Assembly: GCA_019137255.1 (NCBI GenBank)
Contig: WPDH01000066.1
Span: 124,001 to 188,000 of the forward strand
Source: Corinectria fuckeliana
Lineage: Eukaryota > Ascomycota > Sordariomycetes > Hypocreales > Nectriaceae
Length of the DNA: 64,000 nt
Reading direction: 5' to 3'
Shown: piece by piece, positions 9,463 through 21,740 of the stretch
How positions within the stretch are numbered: position 1 is the first letter of the stretch
Layout of the letters: each line of letters opens with the position of its first letter
The notes under the pieces: model-generated
Databases searched by the model: none
The model's input: the letters and a program-made list of their open reading frames with translations, nothing else
Told to the model about the DNA's origin: nothing
Program-made: the position numbers and the translations under genes

Positions 9463-12400
9463 GTCGCTCTGCTGGAAGAAGGGAGACTGGGAAGAGTGAC
9501 AAAACTCGCCGGGCCCTTGTCCGTATGGGTCTGTCTGAAGGTAGCCGAGACGCCCACTCAGGTGCATCCACATGGACATCCTGATGACTTTTGACGCTTT
9601 GATTTCAACAAGACCAACGCCGTCTAGAGCACCGTAATCGCCAGCTGCAGGAACTTACACAATGCTCCCACCAACGCACAGTCTATACTGAGCCACTAGA
9701 GAGTCACATATTTTTTTTGTTTGTTTTAAAATACCGTTCAGACTGTCTCTCAAGTAATTTGGCATGAAATTAGGTTGTACCAGCAGGCATATTGAATAAA
9801 AATAGAAGCCTGACGACTGGAGTATTGCTAGGGGCACCAACAACCTTTGCTTCGTGCATCAACAAGCACAGCTACCAATATTAACAGTAAATTGAATCAC
9901 AAACATGATTCATCATAAAAATCCCTTAACAAATAAACCTTATGCTAATCCTATCCCAACACTATCCCTAATACTGTTCTAGCCCTAAGGAGTGCTTTAT
10001 CACGAGCTAATTTGCGTAGTGGACAGGGTACCTACCTATGTACTTGTTGGTGCACGCAGTGGAAGCTGTTGGTGCATGCGTACTTCGTACTCCGTAGTAT
10101 TCGAAAAAATCTTAACCATGATGAGCAGGGGACAGCCTGCTTCGGTCCTCGTCTACATAACATATGTGTAATGAAGAGCTAGCACTGACCGCCTCAAAGT
10201 TGCTATGGAATATTCGTGCTGGAATCTTGAGCACCGTCTCTGTAGAAGTTGAACGTATTACAGGATGCAGCCACCGATGATGAGCCAGACAAATCCGAGC
10301 TTAGCCGAGGCTGCTTGCTAGTCTACTGCAGGAACAGGGCGAACTGATCTGCATCTCGCCGAGGACCAATTTTTGAGGCCCGACGACGCGAGTGCCCGTC
10401 GCGGCCTACATAGGCACGCACAAGGTTGGGTGATGAATTGAACCCGCCCGCTGCAATCTGTGCTCCGTACTCGTATCTAGGGCCGGGTCAGTCGGGGCAC
10501 CAGCCAGTCATCAGCCTGCACTAACAGCCGAGATGTTAGTTAGCCAGGTGTTCGTACTTTGCAGTTGGTGGTGATGATGGGGATGGACACTTCGAAAAAG
10601 CAACCATAATGGCTGGACGTTTCAGTGTTTCAGTGGGCGACCGAGTGGTTGGGAGCGGAACCACGCATGGCAAGGGATCAAGCTGCGTGTGGCAAAGTAG
10701 CTTAATAATATTCGTACATGGTGCTCTGCAAAGACGGGGAGGAGGACGCGGTGCAACCAGGTCTGGCCAACCGTTCCGTTGTGCAACTGCGGAGCTTCGC
10801 TTGATGGAATCGCCGCCCGGGTCCCGGACATCGGGGACGCAGAAAGAGTGCATCAGCGAAAGATGCACTGATGCACGAGACCTATATGTTGCCACTTAAG
10901 AGCCCGCTTTGTCTGCTCGGTGGAGTGTGTATTTGCAGATGTACATATGTACGAAGTACGTATGTAATATGCTGTGATGCAAGACAGGAATCATCCTGGC
11001 AACTGAGGACCTATTTTTCTTTTTGCTGTGCGAAGTGCATGCGTGGATGGCCCGCTATGGAGCTGGGATGCCCGGGGCGCCGACACAAATCGAATCGGGG
11101 AAGTTGGGGGAGGTGGGGGCGTAATCTCGAGGTTCCTTTGCAGCAAGGCTTCTGCGGGTTTCCGTCTCAAAGCGATCCATGGATGCTGACATTGGCGTTC
11201 ATTCAAGTCCTCAGAGAAGGAGGGGAAAAAAAACCAGCATCGTGGACGGCCTTACGGTGGCGGGTACACCCACGCAACACGTCAGGAGGATCGGACATAA
11301 TGAGTTTTGCTAGGGGCTTCCCCCCGTCACATTGTGATTGATTGCGCGCCGATCCTCAAACAACCAAAACAGCGGCCTCAGCCTTCTCTCCCTCTCCCCG
11401 GGCACTAGCTGGGGCTTCCCTCCACCGTGTTGGTGACAGGTTGACAAGACAGCCCGGAAAGGGTTTGGGTAGTTTCGGTAGATTGGGCTGAGAAACCACG
11501 CGGGGATCCGTCCTTCGGTTCCCGTTGCGAGACGCTGAGTCGCTGACGGGGCCTAGATATGGGCGAGAGGCAATCGTACTAGAAAGAGAAGGGAGAGAAC
11601 CGAGCGCGATTGAAAGTTTGGGAGGGCTCGTGTGATAAGAGGTTGGCTATCATCACCACCGCCACAACCGTAAGCCAGGCGGCCTGTCATGAGACACAGC
11701 TGCTGCAAGCCCGCAAGTGGCTCATTGCGACGTCGAGATCCTGCTGCCGCTGCCGCTGCCGCTGGGCGTGCTCGTCGACAGGGTTCGGGAGGGAAACATG
11801 GTTTTGCTGCAAGGGAGAACGGCCGTTCTATCCCCCTTCTGGCCCTTGTCTAACCTCCGCGGCGGCGCGGCACACTGCTAATCGCGTTTTCTCTCGTTTA
11901 AGAGTGATTGATGAGACTTGACTCCCTGGCGAATGTTTCTCTTTATACCAGCCAATGACACGCGCCAGACCGTGGTCCATTGCAACTTGCAGACTCCCCT
12001 TTTTAGTTGCACATCTCCGTGGGCTTGACTACATGTACGAATAAGCAAACGTTCAGTACTACTTCGTACAAACAGAGTCGTACCTAGGTAAGTCATCCGT
12101 ACCGTGTCGCCTGCAATAACCACACTTTTGAACGCTGACCAGCTTCCATGGGCTTGACAGGGAACACTTAGGTAACATTGCCCCGTCTGTCCCAGGCATC
12201 TGGGCCCTAATTAGATATTGCGGACACCAAGGCTCCTTGACCGGCGCCATCTGGACGGAGACCGACTTGAGCAAACATGGACTCGCTCGGTCCTTAAGGC
12301 GAGTCTGTGAGAGGGGAGAGGTGGGGATGACCACCTGAGGCGTCTTTCAACATCCGATCTAGGGCCGTTCTACTATGTGCATGGTAGTATGAGGCTGCTT

Positions 12401-13540
12401 CGTACGCTCCGTAAAGTTACTAGGTAGTAACTGCTTGGTTCAAGAGGTGGTGCGGAACGGCTTGACAGCCCTGGTAAGATGCCGCTTTTGTCGTTCAACA
12501 AGGGGGCCTACTTACCTAGTCTAGTTAGCCACAGACCCCTGCTAGAAACGGGGGCTGCTTGGCGGAGTCGTGGCCGGGCCCCAAGTACAGTACATAAGGG
12601 CTTGCCTTGGCCGAGGGCCCCTGTCGATGGATGCAGTCGGTGGCGCTCGAGTGGTCGGCCTCGTTGGCGTGGAGTGGGCGCGAACGAAGTGGGCGGGTGG
12701 GCTGTACCTGCATCTGTAGCCCGGAGTCCAGTCCGCAGTTGCATGTTATTCTGTCTTGAGGGAGAGGGAATGGCACTGTCGGCTGTCCCTTGCCTTACAT
12801 CTTACATAGGACGTCCCCTCGATCGCTGCCGGCCTTGGTCCTCTGTCTGTTTTTGACCTCACTCGTACCTTACTTACACTGGCACCAACCATCTGTCGCG
12901 CGCCTGCCTCGCTCTTTTCCTTCGCTCCTTCTTGCCCTTTCGCCTAGGTTAGCTTTTCATTCGCTTGTCTCAACTAACCGCCTGCCTTACCTTCCCCTTC
13001 CCTACCTTTCCTTCCCTTCCCCTGTATCTTGTGTGCCTCTTCAACTCCATTGGTACTTGGGTACTAGTAGCAGGTAAGAAACATTCAACCGCCGCATTCA
13101 AATGCCTTTGTCTTTACTTGAATAAGTCGACACTTCTTCGCATCGTGTGTCGAACCTTCTTTTAACACAAGACTTTCCGCCAGACTCAAAAGCCAGGAAC
13201 CCACATTCCATCCATTTCCACATCGTTGTCTCGTCTCTCTGCATCCCCCGCCTCCGCTTCCCGATCCCGTCGGCCTCCCGCGAACCAAACCAACCCACTG
13301 GCTTCCGCGCACACGCGCGCCCGCACTCACACTCACACACGTACCACTCGATTGACGACCTTGACATCACCTCTTACTCCCCTCGAACCTCGTCCGTCGG
13401 TAGCAAAGCGTCGCCGCCTCTAATCCATGCCGTCCCGAAGAGTCCAACGCCTGCCTCCTCGATAATCACCCTGGCCGACCTTCTTAGGCCTACTCTCTCC
13501 CTCTCTCCATTATCATCAGTCTTAGGTCGAACTCGCCGTC
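9463..13540. other. Gene-free interval, partly AT-rich; promoter of PH gene at right end
   Basis: No supportable gene in 4.1 kb. The part from 9655 to about 10020 is clearly more AT-rich than the rest (poly-T near 9710, runs of AATAAAAATAG) and may be a decayed transposon; I could not identify one. TACGAAGTA-type motifs occur at 10081, 10950 and 12060. From about 12840 to 13540 the plus strand becomes strongly pyrimidine-rich (for example CCTTCCCCTTCCCTACC near 12990), as expected for the promoter and leader of the PH-domain gene at 13541. Confidence 0.6.
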
Positions 13541-16024
13541 ATGCCTAGCCGGGACTCGGTAATGTCGTACAGCGGCACGCTCGAGACTCTCAACAGCCAT
13601 CATGGCCCGTCGCGAAGAACCCGTCCACCGGATCTCAACCTCATCTCAACCGAAGAGAACCGCGTGCCTTTGCGACCTGAGAAGGCAAACAGACGGGAGT
13701 CGAGATTGGGACTGAGGAATATCTTTAGCCGGGCCAAGGTATCCAGGGAGACTCCGCCTCTTTCGCCTCTCGATATTCCCAAGTCCACGTCGAGTCGCAC
13801 GTCCGTCGCGGACATGAACAGCTGGCCATACAGTCAATCCTCAGGTGCACCCGATCGCAGCCCAACCACGCCCCGTAGCCCGAGGATCTTGTCTACCATG
13901 TTCGAAAACTCCCCATCAGGCCCGCCGCCGGTCAGAGTCTTGGGCCCGGCGAAGGCAGCCCGGGGACCTCTTGCGACTTGGAACCCTCCACCTCTGTTCA
14001 AGGCGTTCCCCCAAGCCATTAAGCACATGACTTTGCCTGCAACATCTCTTCCAACCGAAGTCATTCTGCGATTGCACGAACGGAGGGCCAATGCGACGAG
14101 CGAGAGCTTGGATGAGCAAATCGAGCAACCACAAGGCGAGAAACCCAAGCCCAAGAAGAAGCATCGCCACAACGCATCATCGAGCTCAATGCCCAAGTTC
14201 GAATGGATCAACAAAATCTACGTTCTCGCTACCTCTGGATACCTACTCCAGTATGCGGCAGATGGACCCTTTGACCGACTGCCCGAGAAAATCCTTCACC
14301 TCGGGAAGAACTCGGCAGCCTTTGCAAGCGATGTCATTCCCGGTCGTCACTGGGTGATTCAAGTCTCCTCCCTCATGGAGTCCGATGGCACAGCGACCAC
14401 AGATTCCCGCTCTCTCTTTTCCCGCATGACTTTCCGAGTCACCGAGCGACGCCAAGCATCCAACTTTCTGATGGTCTTCGAGACTGCCGAAGACATGGAA
14501 GGGTGGATGAGTGCCTTGCGCCGCGAGATAGAGATTCTGGGAGGCAAGCAGACACTCACCGAGACCGGCATCCCCAAGGCCGAAGACGAAGTGTCGCAAT
14601 TAAGACAGCAGCCTAGTCAGCGGACACTAGTTGTGAGGGACCCGGAACGTCTCTCTCGGGTCCTTTCCCAGGGCTTTGCGTGGCATGACGCAACAGACAA
14701 CGAAGGCTCCGTGGCTACTGTGACGGACCCCGACACGGCTGTCGACCAATCTTTAGACGACATTTCCACTACCAACAGCTTTGTGTCTCACGACGGCAGA
14801 CAACTGGACAATTTGCGAGATAGCTCGAACCGCCTCTCCTTCATCTCATCGGGTCAGCGAACGATTGTAACATCGGCGGGATCTTCCTCGCCCGAGACGT
14901 CGCCCACCGTGGATACTTTTCCCGCACACTTTGATGAAAAGTCTCACCACCAGGAAGCAATGTCCAGGCTGGAAGCCAGGCCAAGGCCGAATGCCGCTGC
15001 CATTTTGGACCGAAGGCAATCGATGCAGGTCATGGCACCTTTCGTTGACCTTCGAGGCGGCCCGGTGAATCTTCGACCGCAATCCACGTATGGAGCCGGG
15101 CCCGTGCCGGAACCGAATATGTCCCCCCCTCCGAGAGTGCCGGTAACGCCGAACTTCAGTGTACCTAAATCGTCAAGCCGACGGTTTTCGTACATGAGAA
15201 GCCAGGAGCTGGGCATGTCTACTCAGCCTGTGATCCGGGAATGCGAAAGCTTGCCACGCTTGTCAGCCCGCAAAGCACCACCAACAACACTAGCTGTTGC
15301 GCGGCCACTGTCCATGGTGGCAGATCAGCCATCTCCAATGGAGGTTGATGCACGACCTGCCACTCGTCATGGAGAGGAGACTCGACCCCAACGAACAAGT
15401 GAGGAGCAAAGCGGACCTTTGCCTTGTGTCCCCAAGGCATATCATCTGGCGACACGACGATCAAGTCAACCACCCCCCGTCGACGCACATGTGGAAATCA
15501 ACCGCCCAATCAGCTCCCGCCGACTGTCTAGCATGCGGCCCTGGCAGAGACCCGATCATGAAGCTTTCATGGGCCGCAACTATATAGCACCGATGGGACC
15601 TATGCCGGCTCAGAGAACACGCTCTCGGCCATCTCTACCTAATCTCGAAGAACAGCCTCGATGCCGTTCGTCCCTGGACCTGCATAGCAATGCCCGTAGC
15701 GAGACGTCCTCGGTTAGGGCTCGCTCGAGGAAGCGAGCGAGCATGCATTCGATGCACTCGGAGCATTCGTCCCGGTATAGCATCTCGACGGACCTGCCTG
15801 CCCCCCTCGCGGCCGAGTCCCTCCCCGAGCCGCCACCTCCGCCAACGGCACCCCTTCCACCGATCCCCACGTCGACCAGCAACCCGCATCTCAGGGCAGA
15901 TGCGAGCGAGAAGGCCTTGTTGGCTCGCCGGAGTATGCCCCAGCTAAACGAGGGTCCTCCACCAGCACCGCCACCAACCTGTGCTCTGCCACCGATTCCG
16001 CGGAGGCCACCGGGCATGTTTTAG
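13541..16024 (+). CDS. PH-domain protein with proline-rich tail
   Basis: Single-exon gene for 827 residues. The N-terminal 200 residues are disordered and Ser/Arg/Pro-rich. A pleckstrin-homology-like domain spans about residues 215-335 (FEWINKIYVLATSGYLLQY, then RHWVIQVSS, MTFRVTERRQASNFLMVF), closing with the usual C-terminal helix (AEDMEGWMSALRREIEILG). The remaining 490 residues are low-complexity with many RRxS-type sites. They end in poly-proline segments (EPPPPPTAPLPPIP, GPPPAPPPTCALPPIPRRPP) that could bind SH3 or WW domains. The likely role is a membrane- or cortex-associated adaptor, inferred from the PH fold and proline tail. I recognise it only as a conserved Pezizomycotina family without a gene name. 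A start at 13541 or at the second ATG (13562) is possible. Confidence 0.85.
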   Translation: MPSRDSVMSYSGTLETLNSHHGPSRRTRPPDLNLISTEENRVPLRPEKANRRESRLGLRNIFSRAKVSRETPPLSPLDIPKSTSSRTSVADMNSWPYSQSSGAPDRSPTTPRSPRILSTMFENSPSGPPPVRVLGPAKAARGPLATWNPPPLFKAFPQAIKHMTLPATSLPTEVILRLHERRANATSESLDEQIEQPQGEKPKPKKKHRHNASSSSMPKFEWINKIYVLATSGYLLQYAADGPFDRLPEKILHLGKNSAAFASDVIPGRHWVIQVSSLMESDGTATTDSRSLFSRMTFRVTERRQASNFLMVFETAEDMEGWMSALRREIEILGGKQTLTETGIPKAEDEVSQLRQQPSQRTLVVRDPERLSRVLSQGFAWHDATDNEGSVATVTDPDTAVDQSLDDISTTNSFVSHDGRQLDNLRDSSNRLSFISSGQRTIVTSAGSSSPETSPTVDTFPAHFDEKSHHQEAMSRLEARPRPNAAAILDRRQSMQVMAPFVDLRGGPVNLRPQSTYGAGPVPEPNMSPPPRVPVTPNFSVPKSSSRRFSYMRSQELGMSTQPVIRECESLPRLSARKAPPTTLAVARPLSMVADQPSPMEVDARPATRHGEETRPQRTSEEQSGPLPCVPKAYHLATRRSSQPPPVDAHVEINRPISSRRLSSMRPWQRPDHEAFMGRNYIAPMGPMPAQRTRSRPSLPNLEEQPRCRSSLDLHSNARSETSSVRARSRKRASMHSMHSEHSSRYSISTDLPAPLAAESLPEPPPPPTAPLPPIPTSTSNPHLRADASEKALLARRSMPQLNEGPPPAPPPTCALPPIPRRPPGMF

Positions 16025-17106
16025 ACATGTGGCCGATGCGACTTTTCTTTTCCTGTCATCTTTTTTCTATAACTGTATTTGTAATGACCGTCATCGAACA
16101 TGTGAAGCATTTTTCTTTGTCGAGCAGGCTGGCGTTGGATATAACGCTAGAAAAGTGAATTTGGGGGGCTTTACGATTTATTTGGCTTTGGAAATTTCTT
16201 ATATTATATATACCCTGGGGCTAGACGAGGGCACTTTGGTGGACATTTGGCCATGGCGATCCTCTGGATGACGTTACGTACTTGGGGTAAGGGATGGGGT
16301 GGTCTACTGGTGAAGTAGAATTCAGGATAGAACGGGCCTTGAGACGTGGCTAGCCGGTGCAGATGGGTATATTGGGCTCCTCTATTGGACCAATTTCAAA
16401 CATTCGTGCTCATGGATGCCTGCATTGTTAAGTGGTTCTCTGTCTTGGCTTGGTGCATACAGATACATTGTAGTTCTTTGACGTTGGTGGAGCAGTCCCG
16501 GTAGGTTGACGGAGGATTCCCCACACGGACCGGACCGAGCTTTGGCGGGAGCGGGATTCGGGATGCGATGTGCGATGCGATAAGGCAAGGAGAGGCCGGC
16601 CCAACGACACCGAGGGGCCACTGGGCTCTACTTTGCACATATTCCTACAAATAGACGCGCGATCCAGCTTTTTCTTGAGGTTACTGGCCCATTGTCGGAT
16701 GCCCGACCACTGCACGGCATCTGTCCACATTGCACTCATTGGCCGCCGCGCGAAATCGAGTGGCTGGGAGAAGCTCTCTTCGTATCTACCGAACGCGTGA
16801 GCCTGTGCTGCGGGAGTTTCCGCGCCAACTCATCTGTGCTTCCCGTCTGTCCAGGTCGTTCCAGGCTTCTTTCCACCTTGTCTCATCCACGCTACAGATG
16901 GTTGACGGATACTCGCCGCAGACCGTCCCTTTTTCGTCTCGAGTATGCTTTGAGGTGAAGAGAGAGACAGAGAGAGTACGGCAATGTCACGACGATAGCG
17001 GCAAACAAAACACCACCCCGAAAACTTGGCCTCCAAGAAAAACCATACCGAAGGGCTCCCCCCCCCCCTTTTTCTAACGAAACCGACGACAACGACGACG
17101 GCAATC
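16025..17106. other. Intergenic region
   Basis: No supportable gene. It holds the 3' region of the PH gene (AT-rich around 16180-16215) and the promoter and leader of the membrane protein gene at 17107, with a GA-rich stretch near 16965 and a C9 run near 17062. Confidence 0.6.
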
Positions 17107-17865
17107 ATGCCTGCCATCGCCCTCCCGCCCTCCAAGACCCTCCGCGCAGTCCTGCCCGCCTCCCTCGCAGCCCGCCAGGACTCGTCCTCGTCGGCAACCT
17201 TCGTCGCCGTCCCCGCCTCGTACGGCGCCCTGCACAGCTCGCCGCACCCGGCCGTCGTCGCCGGCATCGTCCTCGGCTCCGTCGCCGGCTTCCTGCTGCT
17301 GCTGTACGTCGTCTACGCCATCCTGCACGGCGGGCCGGTCCTCTTCCCCGCGCGCGACCGGTCCGCCGGCGACCCGGCGTCGACGACGCACGGCACGTCC
17401 ACCCTCGGCGGCGGCGGCGGTGGCGGCGGTCCTGGTGGTGGCTCGAGCTACGCCTCCCGCAGCATGCTCAGCTTCCGGTCCCGGCGCGACCGCCGCCGCC
17501 GCCGGAGCGCCGCGCCGCGCTCGCACGCACGCGAGACCGTCCAGGTGCGCACGCGGTCGCATCGGCGCCGGGGCGAGCCCGCCGTCGCCGTGGAGCCCCC
17601 GCGCAGCCCGTCGGCCGTGTCCACGGCGCCCCCCCGCGCGGTCCCGGCCTCGGGGGCGTCGGCGCCGTCGTCGCTGGACGAGATCGTTGTCGAGGAGGAG
17701 CACAGCCCGCCGCGGCGCCAGGCCAGGAGCCGGCGGCACGGCAGCGGCAGCGGCAGCCCGGAGCGCGGGTACCGGCGCGACAGCTCGTATCGGGAGAGCC
17801 TGGATGCGGAGCGCTACTATACGCGAAGGGACTCGCCTTCTCGGAGGGGCAGTCGGCGGTACTGA
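17107..17865 (+). CDS. Single-pass membrane protein, Arg/Ser-rich tail
   Basis: 252 residues in one exon. I chose the ATG at 17107 (ACGGCAATCATGCC context) because the in-frame upstream extension to 17026 looks like 5' leader. One hydrophobic segment at about residues 47-73 (AVVAGIVLGSVAGFLLLLYV, continuing VYAIL) is preceded by a short Ser/Ala-rich N-terminus. It is followed by a glycine run (about eight residues) and a highly basic, Arg/Ser-rich cytoplasmic tail. A conserved acidic patch (DEIVVEEEHSPPRR) sits near residue 200, and the C-terminus is SRRGSRRY. This layout matches a family of small fungal membrane proteins that I know only as hypothetical. The GC content is extreme and biased toward C/G at third positions. 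Confidence 0.75.
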   Translation: MPAIALPPSKTLRAVLPASLAARQDSSSSATFVAVPASYGALHSSPHPAVVAGIVLGSVAGFLLLLYVVYAILHGGPVLFPARDRSAGDPASTTHGTSTLGGGGGGGGPGGGSSYASRSMLSFRSRRDRRRRRSAAPRSHARETVQVRTRSHRRRGEPAVAVEPPRSPSAVSTAPPRAVPASGASAPSSLDEIVVEEEHSPPRRQARSRRHGSGSGSPERGYRRDSSYRESLDAERYYTRRDSPSRRGSRRY

Positions 17866-18613
17866 GTGCGCGTCGGCAAGGAAATTGAATCAATCTCCCC
17901 TGGAATTTCTTTACCTGTTTTTAGCATAGCACAGCACGGCAAATGCGGGATGAATTATGACATCGGAACTGGGCACTAGAAGAGTGCGAGTAATATGCAT
18001 CGGGGTCGAATCTTGCAAGAGCTTGACGGTGTAACGAAGTAAATAACGACGCAATGCAATCAGACGACGACCATAACATGGACGTCTAGTCCTCGGCATT
18101 GGGGCCGTAACCTATCAACAGGCATGTGAATTGGACGACGGAGAGACGAATCAGTGAGCAAGATAGATGACGATGGCCTCTGAACTTCCTATCTGAGGCG
18201 CCATTCAACAACAACAAAAAGACCTCGTCACATCAGTTTCAGTATATATGAGAAATGAACCCTGCCTCCATCCCCAGCTTTCTACACTCAACATGCCTGT
18301 TTTCATGTTGTTTTTCGCCGTGAACCCTTCCACGGTAGTCACCCGTGACCAAAAATGCATCCAACACCTGAGAAAATTCGACAATGGCCTTAAATCTCTC
18401 TTTACCCAGTTTTGCTCCCCCTTCGATTTTCGAGGGTATTCATGATCTTCCGTCCTTAGCGACGTCATCCAACCAAAATATAAGACAAGCCCGGAAAAAT
18501 GAGAAAACCACCTGTCCGCTTGGCTCGATAGCTGTGAGCCACCAAGCCACCAAGAACATCTCGCGCCAGCACCGGCAGAAAATACATAACAAACAGACAA
18601 CACCTTGAGTCGC
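17866..18613. other. Convergent intergenic region
   Basis: Lies between the 3' ends of the membrane protein gene (+) and the transcription factor gene (-) and probably holds both 3' untranslated regions. I see no gene in it. Confidence 0.6.
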
Positions 18614-21600
18614 TTACAAGCCCATGCCTCCGTCGTTGTTGGGCCCGCTCCCGTTGCTCTGCTGGCCTCCGAAGAAGAAGGTATCAAAGGGGTTCATCTG
18701 CTGCCCATCGCTAAAGTCGTGATGAAGTCCTTCCCAGTTCATGCCAAACCCTAGGTCTACCGGGGGCTGGTCGACGTTCCCAAACTCCCCGTTGGACGAG
18801 GCGCTCAGGTTCTGGAGGAACTCGATTGTCTGCGCGTCTGGGTATTGCTGCGGCGGCTGTTGCTGCTGCTGGCTAGTAGCATACAGACTGCTTGCCGTCG
18901 AGGGCTGCGACGTCATCCGGCGAGGAACTGGCGGTGATGGGAGCGGTGATGGGTCCTGTTTTGACCCCCTATCCGATGGGCTTGGGCCTCCGCGGCTGTG
19001 CGACTTTATAATGTATCCATCGCCGGTCCTGACAGGAGGTGATGGCTGCGCGCTCGGGTCCCCCGCGACAGACAAGGTAGGCGACGAGAGCGAGTCCGAA
19101 AGCGATAGATCAAACTGATACGATGCGTGATCTGAGTTTCGGTGTCGGTGACGCGTCTGCGTTGTAGACGAGTCCGGTGTTGAGTTCCAGGCCGAGGGCT
19201 CCCGGCGCGATCGTCGGGAGTGGTTCGTGGGCACACCAAATCCACCCGTGGAGCTGGCCATCTTGATGGTGGCCTTGGCGGTTCGATCGAAGGCATCCCG
19301 GCACGTTTCTGCGGGCGGGCATTTGTCCATCATGTCACTTAGCACTGACTTTGCTGCAAGAATGGTAAAGTCCACCTCGTCCATGGTCTGCAAGCAATGT
19401 TAGCTTCTTCCTCTCGACGACGGTCGTCCCAGAAGGAAGACGGTGCTTACCAGGCGACTTCGCACAATGGGCGAGTGCCAGATGGCGTAGAGGTACGAAA
19501 TGCCCGCCATAAAGAGGTGGTGGGTGGAGAGGTAGGTGTAGCTGACGAGGCCGCTGAGGTGAAGCTGTCGGTACAGTCGAAGGATCTTCTGACCAGCTTC
19601 GGCAACTTTGAGGTAGATGCGGTCCTCATCTTCTCGCAGCTCAGCCTGAAAGGCCGTCGGGCTGTTGACTTCGGTTGACGTGTTGTACTCTCCTTCGAAC
19701 ATGGCAGGGACGCTGAGACTCTGGCGGTAGAGCATAATGATGGCCTGCCAATAATTGAGCTCGAGGAACTCCGTCGAGAACATGACCCCCGTCTCCTGCC
19801 TCGTCGGCGCAGACGTCTTCCATTGATACAGCCGCCTGTCAATGTCAATGCGCCAGGACCTGAAAGAGTCGAACTGCACGAGGAACGGCGACGGGAGATG
19901 GATGTGCATGCCCGTGTTTTCGCTCAGGACTCCCGCCGCCTTGGCAATCTGCGTCTGGTTGTACTGCAGAACCTGGAGGATTTCCGATTGCAGCAGCCGG
20001 AGGCGGAAGTAATGGTGCGCGACATGCTTGTAGCTCGACTGAACCTGGTCCACGGGTGGATCCAGCAGCCCCGTCGGCGTGATGTAGTCGTCGTCCAACG
20101 ACGAGGGGAACTCAGTTGTGATGACCTGATCGCTGATGCCAAACGGCCGACCGACGCATGTGCTCACCAGACGATCTAGCGAGTACGTGCACCACCAGAG
20201 GCGACGTCTCATGTCGCGAATCCACAACCGTCGACCTCGACTTTGAATCCCATTCTCTCGCAGCCCAGCGGCGTCGGGCCCATCCGTCTCGACAGAATCG
20301 GCCATCGCGCTGTCCATGTCTCTGTCGTCTTCATAATGCAGGCCCAAGTCGACAGCCAAGCGTACCGCAACTCCGATGATGTACCTATTCCAGGTCAGTC
20401 AGTTCACTTCGAAACGCGTTCCATTCCGACGTACCAGAGACCGGGCGGAACGGGGCGAAGCAGAGCAAAGTTGGCGAGCAGGAGCACCGCCTGCAGTACT
20501 TCTAGTCCTCCACCACTATTGCTAAGACACGATTCCAGGTGAACAATGGCGCTTGCGTGGTACTCCTCCGGGGCGCTGTGATTTCGCGCTTGGTCGTCCC
20601 GCATGCTCGAATCGCCCGAAGAGTCCGTCTTGACTGGCTCGCCGACAATGACACCGCAGCCGATGGCGAACACCATGTTGAGTAGGTAGAGCTCTCGAGA
20701 GCCGCGAGCCGGATCCTGCGTTGCATACACCTTCTCAAACGTCTGCATAAACTCGCCTCGGTGCAGGATCGGAATCTGAGGGTTAGCGTGCTCAAAATAG
20801 AGCCTCGCCAACCTCAAGCCAACTTCCTTGTCCGGGAAAGCCGCGGGCTTGATGGTAGGGCGCGTATGAAGGCCAAAGAAGGAGTCGCGAAGGGACGTTC
20901 CGTTCCCCGTGGGTTGGCGTGAGCCTGGACGATCACTCGCGCCCGTTTGACCCGTCACAGAGTATTGGACCGCAGCAAAGACAACCCGCGCAAAGGAGAC
21001 ACCGGAGGCCGATGCCAACGATCGAGGCTTCGAGGGGCTAACAATATTGAGGAAACCGGGGCCCTGACCAGGTTTCTTTGGTTTGAGCGACTCAACTGCT
21101 TGGCTCTGGGGTCTCACCATGCCCCGATCACCAGTCTCCGACTGGCCCGAATAGCCTGTGTCGGGGGCGGAGGTTATGCTGGCGGAGTCGGTGCTGGGGC
21201 GCGAGCATATTTCGAGGTTCTCGGCGGGAGGGAAAGCGATGCTGTTGGAGGATAGGAGGGTCTCGAGCTGCTCAACTCGGGTTTCGAGATAGAAGACATA
21301 ACTGCGCGCCGGGTCAGCAATCAGTCACGACGCACACCTTGCCACGGGTCGCTCCCGATGCACCGCGCGACCATCTGGCGCAGCGCCCGCGAGCGACGGC
21401 GCTTCTCTCGTCCGTACCTGCGTGGGATTTCTTTCTTAGTGATGGGGTCGTAGCCGACACAGGCGACGCCGGCCTTGGCGCAACTGGCGCAGCTGGGGAG
21501 CTTCTGGTCGCATCGGTTCTTGCGGAGGCGGCAGCGATTGCAGGCGCTGACGTTGCGAAAATTGCTGCTCTGCCCCGCCTTAGAGGCGGCGATCGAGACG

Positions 21601-21740
21601 GACGTGGAGGAGGCGCGGTCGGGCTGCTGGTCGTGGGGGCTGGGCTTCGCACCGTTGCGCGGCGAGCCATCGTCGAGGGATGATTGTCTCTGTCGCTTGG
21701 CGGGTTGCGTGTTCGGGGACGGAGGGCCACGCGCAGGCAT
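18614..21740 (-). CDS. Zn2Cys6 transcription factor, PPR1-like
   Basis: Nuclear fungal transcription factor of about 965 residues. I rebuilt four exons: 21740-21418, 21301-20435, 20384-19451 and 19387-18614. Introns are 116, 50 and 63 nt, and the frame is continuous. The zinc cluster has Cys at residues 67, 70, 77, 84, 87 and 94 (CX2CX6CX6CX2CX6C). It is followed by a linker and coiled coil (ITKKEIPR joined by splicing to SYVFYLETRVEQLETLL) that closely resembles the yeast pyrimidine regulator Ppr1. The middle-homology (Fungal_trans) region follows (LYFEHANPQIPILHRGEF, RRRLWWCTYSLDRLVSTCVG). A Gln-rich tail ends in Asn/Gly-rich sequence that may be an activation domain. Target genes are unknown. 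The frame is open upstream of the chosen ATG to 22235, so a longer N-terminus cannot be excluded. Confidence 0.88.

Noticed and set aside
17074..17929. Several long frames on both strands over the membrane-protein gene
   Set aside because: Extreme GC content removes stop codons in all frames; only the + frame at 17107 has a signal-like membrane segment and family-like C-terminus.
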